Shown piece after piece: positions 8,521-17,113 of a stretch of 38,355 nt of DNA. Made by a program: the position numbers and the translations under genes. This DNA comes from Lonsdalea iberica (lineage in GTDB: Bacteria; Pseudomonadota; Gammaproteobacteria; Enterobacterales; Enterobacteriaceae): NCBI RefSeq assembly GCF_002111585.1, contig NZ_LUTP01000030.1, positions 1 to 38,355 on the forward strand. Direction: 5' to 3'. Position 1 is the stretch's first letter; each line of letters opens with the position of its first letter. The notes beneath the pieces were generated by a model that was not told the DNA's origin, made no database searches, and was given only the letters and a program-made list of their open reading frames with translations.

Positions 8521-11151
8521 TTATTCTTCTCCAGTTGTTGCATTCGTTGTGGACAATGGCTGGCAAGGCAGTAGCAGACTCTCCAGGCCGGTTAAGGTTT
8601 GAGGCAGGGTGATTCGGTACGGCGCTTCGCCGTCCCATCGCACCGTTAATGTTTCATTTGGCTCGACGCCGGTGAGATAGACCTGCCCTTCCTCGGTCAC
8701 CATCGCGACCTCGCGTCCGCTGGCATTGGTGACTGTCGCACCAAAGGGCGGGGGGCGGCCGTCTGGTAACCGCATACTGCCAAGCACCTTGCTCCCGCTG
8801 ACGATCTCAAACTTGCGGTAACCAATCGCGCCCTCGGTCAGCGTACCTTGCACGATGGTTGTTAACGCTTCGGCATCCGCCGGTAGATGCTTTACGTCGA
8901 CCCGCGTCGATACATCGAGGTAGCTGCTGGTGCCGGCAATCACCGCCAATCCATAGGCATTGGTGACCACGCTGCCGTTGGAGAACGGCACGTCCGCCAC
9001 GCCGTGGGTATCCACCATCACTCGCGTCCCGCCATTGCTGACCTTCTGATGGGCAGCAACGCCGTAGCGAGTCGCGGTAATTCCCCCGAAGAGTGAAGCG
9101 TTAACATAAGTGTAACCTTCTTGCTGCCAGGACAGTCCCATGCTGACGTTGGTCGCCGACGCGGCGTAGTTGTATGTTCCACTAACGTAAGCCTTACTGG
9201 CAGCGTCGTAGCGCGTGCTCAAATTCCAGCTCTGGTTTTGATCCTGCTGATTGTTATAGGTCAGCGTCTGAGTCGTCGTACCGCCATAGCTGCCCAAGGC
9301 GTATCCCACGTGTTCCCGATCACGCAAGGGGAAGGAAAGATTGAAATAAATGCTATCGTCTGTATTCGCGTTGTAGAACGTTCGCCATGCTGACACGCCA
9401 GCGGAGACGCCCTTGAACGGCCCCAGATCCAGATAGGTGTTCAATGAAATGCCATAACGATGCTGCGGCCGCTCGTTCCAAAAGGTCTGTTGCGTATAGC
9501 TTAAGTAGGTCGACAAGCCATCCAACCATGGATTTTCACTATCGAAATTTTCTGATAGGGTGATGGCGTAACGCTCTTTTTCGCTGTGATATTGGCTTGC
9601 GCTGTTATTCAAGGTGTAAATATATTGGGGCATCCCCATGAAGGTGTTTTCAAGCGCACGGTATCCGGTAATATTCAACTGTCCGTTGATGGCCTCAAAA
9701 ACCTTCGACCAGTTAACTGAAAACGAGCGCCCAGTTTGATTGGGGATGTTAAACAGGCGGGCGCGGGACTGGGTGATGTCGGCCGACACCGCGCCCAGCA
9801 GATAAAGGTTACGCCCGAGCCCCACTGACCCGGACTGATAGCCGTTGGACAAGGTTGTACCGCCATATAACGAGCAGGCGTTGTTCATTCCCCAGGAAAA
9901 CTCGCTGGAGGAAAACGTCAAATTTTCCTGGCGGCGTTGATTGTCCGACGGGCGTCCTGCCGAAAGCTTGTATTGAATTTGCCCCGGCCGAGTCAGGTAC
10001 GGGAGGCTGGCGGCTTCAGTCTTAAACGTCGTAACGGAGCCGTCTTCTTCCGTAATGCGGACGTCCAATGTCCCGGACACACCGCTGTTCAGATCCTGAA
10101 GAGAAAACGGTCCCGGCGGTACGGTAATTTCGTGAATAACGCGTCCGTTCTGCATAACGGTGACCGTCGCATTAGTTCGGGCCACGCCGCGGATTTCAGG
10201 GGCATAGCCACGCAGAGATGGCGGCAGCATGTTTTCATTGCTGACCAGACTGGCGCCGATAAACCGAAAGCTGTCGAACAGGTTGGTGTTGAGATACATT
10301 TCTCCCAGCCTGACATCGGCTGATATGGACGGCAGCGGGCGATATGCATAGAACTGATCCCAAGAGAAATGTGTGCTGTGAATACTCTGTGCGACATTCG
10401 TGTAATAGAGATAATCAGCGCGATAGCGCCACGCCCCAAGATTGAAGCCCGCCGTGCCATAGCTGCTTAAATAGCGGGATGCCCCCCCATTACCGGAGCC
10501 TCGACGCACATTGCCCGTCAGGCTATAGTCCAGCATCGCACCGTTGCTGCCTGAGTCCCACTGCTCCGGCGGCGTCCAGTTTTTATTGCTGTACTTCATC
10601 CAGGCCTGAGGAATGGTGATATTGAGCTCCCCCATCCCAATCTGATTGGAAACTTTCACCCCCGGGATGACAGTGACATCCGCGCACCGTCCTTCATTCC
10701 ACCATGCAATGCCCTCCCCAGCTTCCGGCTTTAGCGCCAGCTTGCCGACGATTTCTTCATCAAGACAAAGACGTGATTTACGCCCATCCGGATCCAACGC
10801 TAGATAACTCACTTTACGCTGGTCAATCATTTTGTTGTTGACCTTAATCGTCAGCATATAATCGCCCGGGACAACGTAGTTCGAATCGGCAAAACGGCTC
10901 AAATCAATTTTATTACGGTCATCGACATCCAATACGCTAGTATTGAACTCCATCGACTTAACACTATTGGATAAAAAACAAACCACAAAAAGGCAATATA
11001 GCCAAGAGACAATCAGCTTATTTATGATTTTCTTTTTCTGTATATAACCTACTAACGCACCCCAGCATTCTTTTAATATCACACAGGAAACAAACATTAA
11101 ATAACAACATACTCTTAAACCACCTGCGTAATAACATCCTTTACATTTCAT
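8521..11151 (-). CDS. Outer-membrane fimbrial usher, FimD/PapC family
   Basis: An 876-residue protein with the full usher layout: N-terminal chaperone-binding domain (from about 68, FNTSVLD to SRLCLDEEIV), a 24-strand beta-barrel with a plug (LRGYAPEIRGVARTNATVTV), and two C-terminal domains ending with LLPCQPLS. It forms the outer-membrane pore that receives chaperone-subunit complexes and exports the pilus. The N-terminus is unusual. The frame starts with about 40 residues containing several Cys and an extra hydrophobic stretch before a normal signal peptide (KKKIINKLIVSW, then FFLSN-type core), and neither ATG (11151 or 11097) has a good ribosome site. The true start is therefore uncertain. 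It lies 400 bases after the pilin gene. Confidence 0.95.
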   Translation of the reverse strand: MKCKGCYYAGGLRVCCYLMFVSCVILKECWGALVGYIQKKKIINKLIVSWLYCLFVVCFLSNSVKSMEFNTSVLDVDDRNKIDLSRFADSNYVVPGDYMLTIKVNNKMIDQRKVSYLALDPDGRKSRLCLDEEIVGKLALKPEAGEGIAWWNEGRCADVTVIPGVKVSNQIGMGELNITIPQAWMKYSNKNWTPPEQWDSGSNGAMLDYSLTGNVRRGSGNGGASRYLSSYGTAGFNLGAWRYRADYLYYTNVAQSIHSTHFSWDQFYAYRPLPSISADVRLGEMYLNTNLFDSFRFIGASLVSNENMLPPSLRGYAPEIRGVARTNATVTVMQNGRVIHEITVPPGPFSLQDLNSGVSGTLDVRITEEDGSVTTFKTEAASLPYLTRPGQIQYKLSAGRPSDNQRRQENLTFSSSEFSWGMNNACSLYGGTTLSNGYQSGSVGLGRNLYLLGAVSADITQSRARLFNIPNQTGRSFSVNWSKVFEAINGQLNITGYRALENTFMGMPQYIYTLNNSASQYHSEKERYAITLSENFDSENPWLDGLSTYLSYTQQTFWNERPQHRYGISLNTYLDLGPFKGVSAGVSAWRTFYNANTDDSIYFNLSFPLRDREHVGYALGSYGGTTTQTLTYNNQQDQNQSWNLSTRYDAASKAYVSGTYNYAASATNVSMGLSWQQEGYTYVNASLFGGITATRYGVAAHQKVSNGGTRVMVDTHGVADVPFSNGSVVTNAYGLAVIAGTSSYLDVSTRVDVKHLPADAEALTTIVQGTLTEGAIGYRKFEIVSGSKVLGSMRLPDGRPPPFGATVTNASGREVAMVTEEGQVYLTGVEPNETLTVRWDGEAPYRITLPQTLTGLESLLLPCQPLSTTNATTGEE

Positions 11152-11553
11152 TTGTTTATTATGCTACCAATAGATGAATGCCAGCTTAAAAAAACTGGTG
11201 TCAACGCAACGAGAATACAATCAAGAAATTTTCTCAATTTTATACAACTCATATTTAAATAAAATAACAAACAAATATCAAACTTACAGACAAACACAAA
11301 AATCTTTCAATAAAACACAACGACGGAATCAAGCCTCTGCACATAATTCATTTCAAAAAGCATTTATAAAATGATAAAAATAGTAACAAATCACATCAAT
11401 AACATGGGTGTTGAACCGTTGAAATAAAAACACCATACCGCACCACATATTTTTTAATCACCCCCTCCACTTAGAAAATAGAAAACACAACAAGAAGTTA
11501 GTATTTTCATTTGTCTGATTACGTTATAAGGGCATCCTTTCCCATAAAATCAA
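11152..11553. other. AT-rich pilin-usher intergenic region
   Basis: This gap of about 400 bases separates the highly expressed major pilin from the usher. A GGTGTT / AACACC inverted repeat (11407-11434) might attenuate read-through, but it lacks a clear terminal T tract. A 66-codon plus-strand frame here has poly-Asn/Lys composition typical of AT-rich noise. No gene is supported. Confidence 0.45.
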
Positions 11554-12093
11554 TTACTCGTAGGAAATAACGAAGTTAGCAGTACTTTCAAAATCACCGG
11601 TCGTCACATCCTTATCAGTCGGTAGTTTCTGTACGTAAGAGGTAAAGGATAAAGTGTTGTCGCCCTCAACCAGTTTATAATCACTCACGGCAGCCGTTGA
11701 GCCGTCAAAAGACACTTTTTCACCGGAATATAAAACTGCAATACCCGCGCCGCCAGCACTTCCATGCAACGCCAACAGTTTATTTTCCGTACCATCTGCA
11801 GTGCTCCCTGAGAATACTACTTTAGCGGTCGTCGACGTCTCAATCGAACAGTCCTTCAACGTGATATCAAAAGGTTTAACAACCGAAGTACCACCGCCTT
11901 CCAGTTCAGTTTTACTAATTTCACCAAACTCAATTGTCTGCGCCAAATCCTCCTGAGACACAGAGCATGGCGTATCAAGGATTTCCCCTTTGAAGGTAAC
12001 CGTTCCATTGTTGCTATCTGTTGCCTGAACATTCATTACAGAGAAAGAGGAAACAGTAATAGCCATAGCCACAGCGATGTTTGATAATTTCAT
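11554..12093 (-). CDS. Major fimbrial pilin, FimA-like
   Basis: About 179 residues from the ATG at 12093, chosen because CAGGA lies six bases before it; the ATG at 12099 has the same site almost abutting. A 24-residue signal peptide ends NVQA. The mature pilin shows GTVTFKGEILDTPCSV, the partner Cys in ITLKDCSI, a central GIAVLYSG strand and the C-terminal zipper STANFVISYE. It has the size and pattern of type 1 FimA, the polymerising rod subunit assembled by the downstream chaperone and usher. It is first in the operon and followed by a long gap, as usual for the most abundant subunit. Confidence 0.93.
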   Translation of the reverse strand: MKLSNIAVAMAITVSSFSVMNVQATDSNNGTVTFKGEILDTPCSVSQEDLAQTIEFGEISKTELEGGGTSVVKPFDITLKDCSIETSTTAKVVFSGSTADGTENKLLALHGSAGGAGIAVLYSGEKVSFDGSTAAVSDYKLVEGDNTLSFTSYVQKLPTDKDVTTGDFESTANFVISYE

Positions 12094-12300
12094 TTTCATT
12101 CCTGATTAAATTCAATAGATGAAAACGCGCTTGCTGGCAGCAGTCAACAAGAGCGCCCAGACCGGCCAATGCATTGATGTCAGGATCTTTCATCGACAGC
12201 GTATTCATCATCACCTTCTCGCCTTTTCCGCGCCGATTCATAATGTCAAGATCCAGTAGAACCGTCATGCGTTGAACGTACAATCATCTAACCACACACA

Positions 12301-12388
12301 AAAAACCAAGACAATTATCTTGTAATTAATACATTTATTTAGTCTTTATTCTTGGTTTTTAGTAAAAAATAGATTTTTTTACTAAAAA
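12301..12388. promoter_or_regulatory. Overlapping inverted repeats upstream of the pilin gene
   Basis: Two perfect inverted repeats overlap. AAAAACCAAGA (12301-12311) pairs with TCTTGGTTTTT (12350-12360). TTTTTAGTAAAAAA (12356-12369) pairs with TTTTTTACTAAAAA (12375-12388) across a 5-base loop. The second is a 14-base palindrome arm. They lie in the AT-rich region between the pilin gene and the divergent ToxR-like regulator, where operators for either gene would be expected. A bidirectional terminator is the alternative. Confidence 0.5.
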
Positions 12389-12723
12389 AATGTCGGGATT
12401 TATGTTTTTCACGATGTATATACCTTTATTATCCGCACTCTATTGGATAAATAACAGTTCTAATAAAAAAAGAGTCTGAAAAAATCAACATAGATTTACA
12501 TTTGTATATATTAATTCCAACAAGCGAAGGCAGTTACTTATTTATTTTTGTATTTTTAATGTGATATAAATACGAACTTGAGGAAGAGTAGGGTCTACAG
12601 CCATGATTATACATATTGCTGTAGAAAAAAATACGACTTAGCAATAAACAGGCAACCCCTCATGACCTAATTTTTTCACCTTACCACACTGATTTTTAAT
12701 ATACATTCATAGAGCATCTATAA
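12389..12723. promoter_or_regulatory. AT-rich divergent promoter region, pilin operon and regulator
   Basis: This very AT-rich stretch has no supported gene. It separates the minus-strand fimbrial operon from the plus-strand membrane regulator, so promoters for the regulator, and possibly for the operon, should lie here or in the adjacent repeats. Composition of this kind is typical of H-NS-silenced fimbrial loci; that is inference. No single -35/-10 pair stands out among many AT-rich candidates. Confidence 0.45.
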
Positions 12724-13431
12724 ATGATCTATTTAATTAATAATTCGGTTGTCTTTACAGAAAAAGACAACACTTTAGCATGGGTCAATCGCCCAGAAGA
12801 AGCTATCTCTCTGAGCCAACCTGTAGCAAAACTTTTAAAAGTATTACTTATTAACCCAGGAATTGCATTAAGCAAGGAGTATCTGTTGACTGAGGTTCTG
12901 GAGAAAAATTCTCTGGCACCGTCGGTGAACAACTTGAACAACTACATTTCTTTATTGAGAAAATCTCTGCGTGAATATGATCTAGCTGGGTTGCTTGTGA
13001 CTGTCCCTAAAATCGGCATCATGTTTAATACGTTAGATATTGAGGTAACAGACGACGCTCCGCAAGATACTCCCCCCCAACGCATTGAAATAAAGAGAAC
13101 AACCCATAAAAAACAGTTTCTTTTTATCGTGGGTTTAAGTGCAGTTGTATTTAGTCTGTTTTTTATGTTTATCTTTTCGACTGTTCTTCCTAACAGAGAA
13201 ATTTTCAGGGATGATAAGATTACATCCTGCCACTTTTCTTATCTGGACGATGACTCTCTAAATGATGGTTTTCCGGAAAAATATCATTACCTATGTAGAG
13301 ACGATGTCAACCTTTATTATTTTTCCAGGAAGATAACCATACCTAAAATTGCGACCAGAGAAGAAACTATTATCATTTCTTGTAAAAAAGAAGGAAAAAG
13401 GTGTTCAACGTATGTCTTTATCAACAACTAA
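12724..13431 (+). CDS. Membrane-bound ToxR/CadC-type winged-helix regulator (MarT-like)
   Basis: A 235-residue one-component regulator. Residues 1-105 form an OmpR-type winged helix: helix LSQPVAKLLKVLL, recognition helix region SVNNLNNYISLLRKSLR, and wing VTVPKIGIMF. A linker and basic patch lead to a single membrane segment at about 131-153, followed by an 80-residue periplasmic domain with several Cys. CadC, ToxR and MarT share this plan: a cytoplasmic DNA-binding head, one membrane pass and a periplasmic sensor. The next gene encodes a FidL-like membrane protein, as beside marT in Salmonella SPI-3. Its divergent position next to the pilin operon suggests that it controls the fimbriae. Confidence 0.8.
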   Translation: MIYLINNSVVFTEKDNTLAWVNRPEEAISLSQPVAKLLKVLLINPGIALSKEYLLTEVLEKNSLAPSVNNLNNYISLLRKSLREYDLAGLLVTVPKIGIMFNTLDIEVTDDAPQDTPPQRIEIKRTTHKKQFLFIVGLSAVVFSLFFMFIFSTVLPNREIFRDDKITSCHFSYLDDDSLNDGFPEKYHYLCRDDVNLYYFSRKITIPKIATREETIIISCKKEGKRCSTYVFINN

Positions 13432-13882
13432 AAAACCATTAATAATAATTGCAGTAACCATATTATTATTGACAATTACATTCTCGTTTTTTCACGATTA
13501 TTACCCCGCTTATGAAAAACCGCTAATGTGTCGAGGGGAAATAAGTTCAACAATTAAAAACGGAGAGGAATCCATTGTTAAAAGTTATGTAATTAATTTC
13601 TATTTAGGCGCAAAAGGCAAGGGATCCATGGCCCTACATGGGATTTATATTGACGTTAATAAACCCTCAGAAATTTTGGAACGTACATTCACGTTTGATT
13701 ACAGCTGGAATAAGAATTACCTCATTATGAAAAACACCGCCATGTTCAAGAATTCGGCAGATACCGCTCCTGACAATGCGACGCCTTATAGCAAGAATGA
13801 GGTCATCCGTTTCGAAATGCTGACGGATAAGGTTTATCTGGTCAGCGCCTTCCGCCCTACGTTCGCCTGCAACGTGCGCTAA
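13412..13882 (+). CDS. FidL-like membrane protein, partner of the ToxR-like regulator
   Basis: 156 residues from the ATG at 13412, which has AAAAAGGTG upstream and overlaps the end of the regulator by 20 bases; an in-frame ATG at 13349 is less likely. One membrane segment (about 9-27) is followed by a periplasmic domain with two Cys (C40 and C153) that could pair. This matches the small FidL family, found beside ToxR-like regulators such as MarT. By analogy with ToxS and ToxR it may stabilise or modulate the regulator in the periplasm; this is inference, because FidL has no established function. Confidence 0.65.
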   Translation: MSLSTTKKPLIIIAVTILLLTITFSFFHDYYPAYEKPLMCRGEISSTIKNGEESIVKSYVINFYLGAKGKGSMALHGIYIDVNKPSEILERTFTFDYSWNKNYLIMKNTAMFKNSADTAPDNATPYSKNEVIRFEMLTDKVYLVSAFRPTFACNVR

Positions 13883-14151
13883 TGAAGCCAACCCGTGGTC
13901 GATGACCTATCGCACGGGTCATCAACCAATGCCGCTCAGCGCATGTCGACAAAGGAATGTCCGGGGCTATTACACGGTAATAAATGCTCCGGCCGCCCCC
14001 TCATCACATCGACCACTGAAATTGTCGCGGCGAGTGCCGCGCCGCGTGCTGCATGCGCTAAGGGACTCGTTCAGGAAACTTCGGGTTTACAGCACATTCA
14101 CACTATGCTGGAATCGCTTTCAATTTTCACCTGCCGGATAGCGATCCCTTC

Positions 14152-14166
14152 TTATGAAACAAGCGC
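14152..14166. repeat. Right copy of 15-base direct repeat bounding the fimbrial block
   Basis: TTATGAAACAAGCGC is identical to 5189-5203. This copy includes the first codons of mutY. See the left copy. Confidence 0.55.
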
Positions 14167-15248
14167 AACAGTTCGCGCAACACGTGCTGGAGTGGTATGA
14201 CCGTTTCGGGCGGAAAACGCTGCCCTGGCAACTCGATAAATCGGCCTATCAGGTCTGGCTCTCCGAGGTCATGCTGCAACAAACTCAGGTCGCCACCGTC
14301 ATTCCGTACTTTCAGCGCTTTATCGCCCGCTTCCCCAACGTGAACGCTCTAGCCGCCGCGCCGTTGGATGAGGTTCTGCACCTCTGGACCGGGCTGGGTT
14401 ATTACGCTCGTGCACGGAACCTGCATAAAGCTGCGCAGATCATTGCCGAACAACACGGCGGTGTATTCCCCACGACGTTCGACGATATCGTGGCGCTGCC
14501 GGGCATTGGTCGTTCCACAGCAGGGGCTATTCTTTCTCTGGCTCAAGGACAGCACTACCCGATTCTGGATGGCAACGTGAAGCGCGTGCTCGCCCGCTGC
14601 TACGCCGTCGCGGGCTGGCCGGGGAAAAAAGAGGTGGAAAACCGCCTGTGGAATATTAGCGAAACCGTCACACCGGTTCAGGGTGTGGGCGCATTTAATC
14701 AGGCAATGATGGATTTGGGCGCGATGATTTGCACACGCAGCCGCCCCAAATGTGAACTTTGTCCGCTCAACACGCAATGTATCGCCTACGCTAACCACAA
14801 TTGGGCAGATTACCCGGGCAAGAAACCCAAGCAGACGATACCGGAGAAAAGTGCCTGGTTTGTCATGATCAGGCAACAGCAGCGCGTATGGCTGGAGCAG
14901 CGTCCGACCGTCGGACTGTGGGGCGGATTATTCTGTTTTCCCCAATTCGCGACCCAAGAGGAAGCGCATAACTGGCTTCGGCTGCGTGGAATGTCGCTGA
15001 CCGGGCTGCAGCAAGGCATCGCGTTCCGACATACCTTCAGCCACTTTCATCTGGATATCGTCCCTCTGTTGCTGGATGTTTCCAGCCAGAGCGCCTGCAT
15101 GGATGAAGGCGCCGGTCTCTGGTATAACTTAGCGCAGCCGCCAGCTGTGGGGCTCGCAGCCCCGGTAGAACGCCTGCTGCAACAGCTGGCTCAGTCGCAG
15201 TCCGTCTTTGTCGATGTCTGCGCGCCAAATAATGAGGAAGAAGCATGA
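14154..15248 (+). CDS. mutY: A/G-specific adenine DNA glycosylase
   Basis: 364 residues (E. coli MutY has 350). It removes adenine mispaired with 8-oxoguanine or G in base excision repair. Visible are the catalytic Glu in [10 protein letters not shown] (E38), the helix-hairpin-helix [12 protein letters not shown], the catalytic Asp in ILDGNVKRV, the 4Fe-4S Cys cluster in [17 protein letters not shown], and a C-terminal NUDIX-like 8-oxoG recognition domain ([12 protein letters not shown]). No good ribosome site precedes the ATG. The usual divergent partner trmB lies 9 kb away, so the native promoter region may have been altered by the fimbrial insertion. yggX overlaps the end by 4 bases. Confidence 0.97.
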   Translation: MKQAQQFAQHVLEWYDRFGRKTLPWQLDKSAYQVWLSEVMLQQTQVATVIPYFQRFIARFPNVNALAAAPLDEVLHLWTGLGYYARARNLHKAAQIIAEQHGGVFPTTFDDIVALPGIGRSTAGAILSLAQGQHYPILDGNVKRVLARCYAVAGWPGKKEVENRLWNISETVTPVQGVGAFNQAMMDLGAMICTRSRPKCELCPLNTQCIAYANHNWADYPGKKPKQTIPEKSAWFVMIRQQQRVWLEQRPTVGLWGGLFCFPQFATQEEAHNWLRLRGMSLTGLQQGIAFRHTFSHFHLDIVPLLLDVSSQSACMDEGAGLWYNLAQPPAVGLAAPVERLLQQLAQSQSVFVDVCAPNNEEEA

Positions 15249-15517
15249 GCAGAACGATTTTTTGTACATTTTTACAACGTGAGGCCGAAGGTCAGGATTT
15301 TCAGCTGTATCCGGGCGAGCTGGGAAAACGCATCTATAACGAAATATCCAAGGATGCCTGGGGTCAGTGGCAAACCAAGCAGACGATGCTGATCAACGAG
15401 AAAAAGCTCAGCATGATGAATGTGGAAGACCGCAAGCTGCTGGAAGAAGAGATGAAAAAGTTTCTTTTTGAAGGCAAGGACGTGCAAATCGACGGCTATA
15501 CGCCGGAAGATCAGTAA
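15245..15517 (+). CDS. yggX: YggX, Fe(II) trafficking / oxidative damage protection protein
   Basis: A 90-residue cytoplasmic protein with the family start [19 protein letters not shown] and the single conserved Cys (C7). YggX proteins protect Fe-S enzymes from oxidation and are implicated in iron trafficking; in enteric bacteria they belong to the SoxRS response. The start overlaps the mutY stop (ATGA), so it is translationally coupled to an Fe-S repair enzyme. This is the usual enterobacterial arrangement mutY-yggX-mltC. Confidence 0.96.
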   Translation: MSRTIFCTFLQREAEGQDFQLYPGELGKRIYNEISKDAWGQWQTKQTMLINEKKLSMMNVEDRKLLEEEMKKFLFEGKDVQIDGYTPEDQ

Positions 15518-15569
15518 TCGCGCAGGGGCCTGGCGGCCCTGATAACACACGCTCCCGACACGGCCTGAT

Positions 15570-16646
15570 ATGATGAAGAAACTGCTAGCTTTGCTGTGCA
15601 TCGCTCCGCTGCTGATCTCTTGTTCCAGCAACAAAGGCAGCGAAGATGCGGAAGTCTATGTCAAAGACACCAACGCCTTTGATATTTTGATGGGCCAATT
15701 CGCCAATAACATCGAAAACATCTGGGGCATCAACGAAGTATTGATCGCCGGCCCCAAGGATTACGTTAAGTATTCCGACCAATACCTAACCCGTAGCCAC
15801 GTCAACTTCGATGCCGGTACGATCACCATTGAAACCATCAACCCGACCCACTACGAAGCCAGCCTCCGTCAGGCTATCGTCACCACCCTGCTGATGGGCG
15901 ATGACGCCAGTAACGCCGACCTGTATTCCGACGCCAACGATATTCAGATCAGCCGTGAGCCGCTGCTGTATGGTCAGGTGTTGGATAACACCGGCGAGCC
16001 TATTCGTTGGGAAGGCCGCGCCGGCAGCTTTGCGGACTATCTGATCCAGAACAAGCTGCAACGCCGCGCATCCGGCGTGCACGTTATCTGGACGGTGACC
16101 ATTCAGCTGGTGCCGAACCATCTGGACAAACGTGCCCACAAATATCTGCCGCTGGTCCGTAAAGCCGCAGACCGCTATGGCATCGAGCCTTCCCTGATCC
16201 TGGCTATCATGCAGACTGAGTCGAGCTTTAACCCCTACGCGGTGAGTCACTCCGATGCATTGGGCCTGATGCAGGTCGTACAGCACAGCGCTGGACGCGA
16301 CGTCTTCAAGATGAAGGGGAAATGGGGACAGCCAAGCCGTAGCTACCTGTTCGATCCGGAAAACAATATCGATACCGGGACCGCCTATCTGGCCATGCTG
16401 AAAAACGTATATCTGGGCGGCATTCAGAATCCGACCTCACAGCGCTATGCCGTTATCACCGCCTACAACGGCGGCGCGGGCAGCGTGCTGCGCGTGTTCT
16501 CCAGCGATAAGGAGGCCGCAGTGAGCGCGATTAACGGCATGTCGCCCAACGATGTCTATCAGACGCTAACGACGCGGCACCCTTCTCAGGAGTCCCGTCG
16601 TTATCTGTATAAGGTGAACTCGGCGCAGAGAAACTACCGTCGCTGA
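15570..16646 (+). CDS. mltC: Membrane-bound lytic murein transglycosylase C
   Basis: A 358-residue outer-membrane lipoprotein. The signal peptide ends in the lipobox LISC (C18), and Ser at +2 predicts the outer membrane. The N-terminal domain of about 165 residues is typical of MltC. The SLT domain then carries the catalytic Glu (E217) in TESSFNP, followed by DALGLMQV and AYNGGAG. It cleaves the glycan backbone of peptidoglycan to give 1,6-anhydromuropeptides. It follows yggX by 52 bases and is closed by a strong terminator. Confidence 0.96.
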   Translation: MMKKLLALLCIAPLLISCSSNKGSEDAEVYVKDTNAFDILMGQFANNIENIWGINEVLIAGPKDYVKYSDQYLTRSHVNFDAGTITIETINPTHYEASLRQAIVTTLLMGDDASNADLYSDANDIQISREPLLYGQVLDNTGEPIRWEGRAGSFADYLIQNKLQRRASGVHVIWTVTIQLVPNHLDKRAHKYLPLVRKAADRYGIEPSLILAIMQTESSFNPYAVSHSDALGLMQVVQHSAGRDVFKMKGKWGQPSRSYLFDPENNIDTGTAYLAMLKNVYLGGIQNPTSQRYAVITAYNGGAGSVLRVFSSDKEAAVSAINGMSPNDVYQTLTTRHPSQESRRYLYKVNSAQRNYRR

Positions 16647-16658
16647 AGACCACGTTGC

Positions 16659-16688
16659 GAACCTCCGGCCTCGCCGGAGGTTCGGTTT
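16659..16688 (+). terminator. Rho-independent terminator after mltC
   Basis: The 10-base arms GAACCTCCGG (16659-16668) and CCGGAGGTTC (16674-16683) enclose a CCTCG loop and are followed by GGTTTTA. It lies 12 bases past the mltC stop and ends the mutY-yggX-mltC transcript. Confidence 0.9.
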
Positions 16689-16690
16689 TA

Positions 16691-17113
16691 TCACACGGTT
16701 TTTGAAGGCACGGACAACGGTATGCCGCTTTTGTTTTGGTGGGGGGCGACGGGCTAACGCCATTTCCTGACGAATTTTCCGCCAGTACTCTTGGCCCTCC
16801 GGCTTAATAAGCAAATGCTATACCCGAGCTATTGAATAGCAACAATCACTACAAAAAACCAAAAATCGTTCTATATATCACTATATTTTTATAATAATGC
16901 ATGATTATTATCTCTATTTTATGTATTACTCACGCAGACAATTTTTGCCTAGGATGCCAAGAAAAGGTAGCATCGCAAACGTTTTTCAATTCCTGCCCCT
17001 GCATACCGCTAGGGACTGGCAGCATATGCAAAGGCCGAACTTTAACGGTTAACTCATTAAATAATATGTCATTTCTTTCTTATGAATGATAAGACAAGGG
17101 ATCTGGACGGGTA
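16691..17113 (+). promoter_or_regulatory. Upstream region of ansP
   Basis: About 420 bases without a supported gene lie between the mltC terminator and ansP. The middle is AT-rich (about 16840-16920) and should hold the ansP promoter. A 62-codon plus frame (16901-17089) lacks a ribosome site and resembles nothing I know. In E. coli this interval would hold nupG. Confidence 0.4.

Noticed and set aside
11174..11374. 66-codon plus frame in the pilin-usher gap
   Set aside because: Composition is Asn/Lys/Gln-rich as expected from AT-rich DNA, with no ribosome site.
12301..12360. FimS-like invertible promoter element
   Set aside because: The 11-base repeats enclose only 38 bases and no fimB/fimE recombinase is in the window; FimS needs about 300 bases between its arms.
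13895..14200. 101-codon plus frame before mutY
   Set aside because: No ribosome site, it overlaps the mutY start in another frame, and no product is recognised.
16566..16814. Minus frame over the mltC terminator
   Set aside because: It crosses a strong terminator hairpin and the end of mltC; composition is basic and repetitive.
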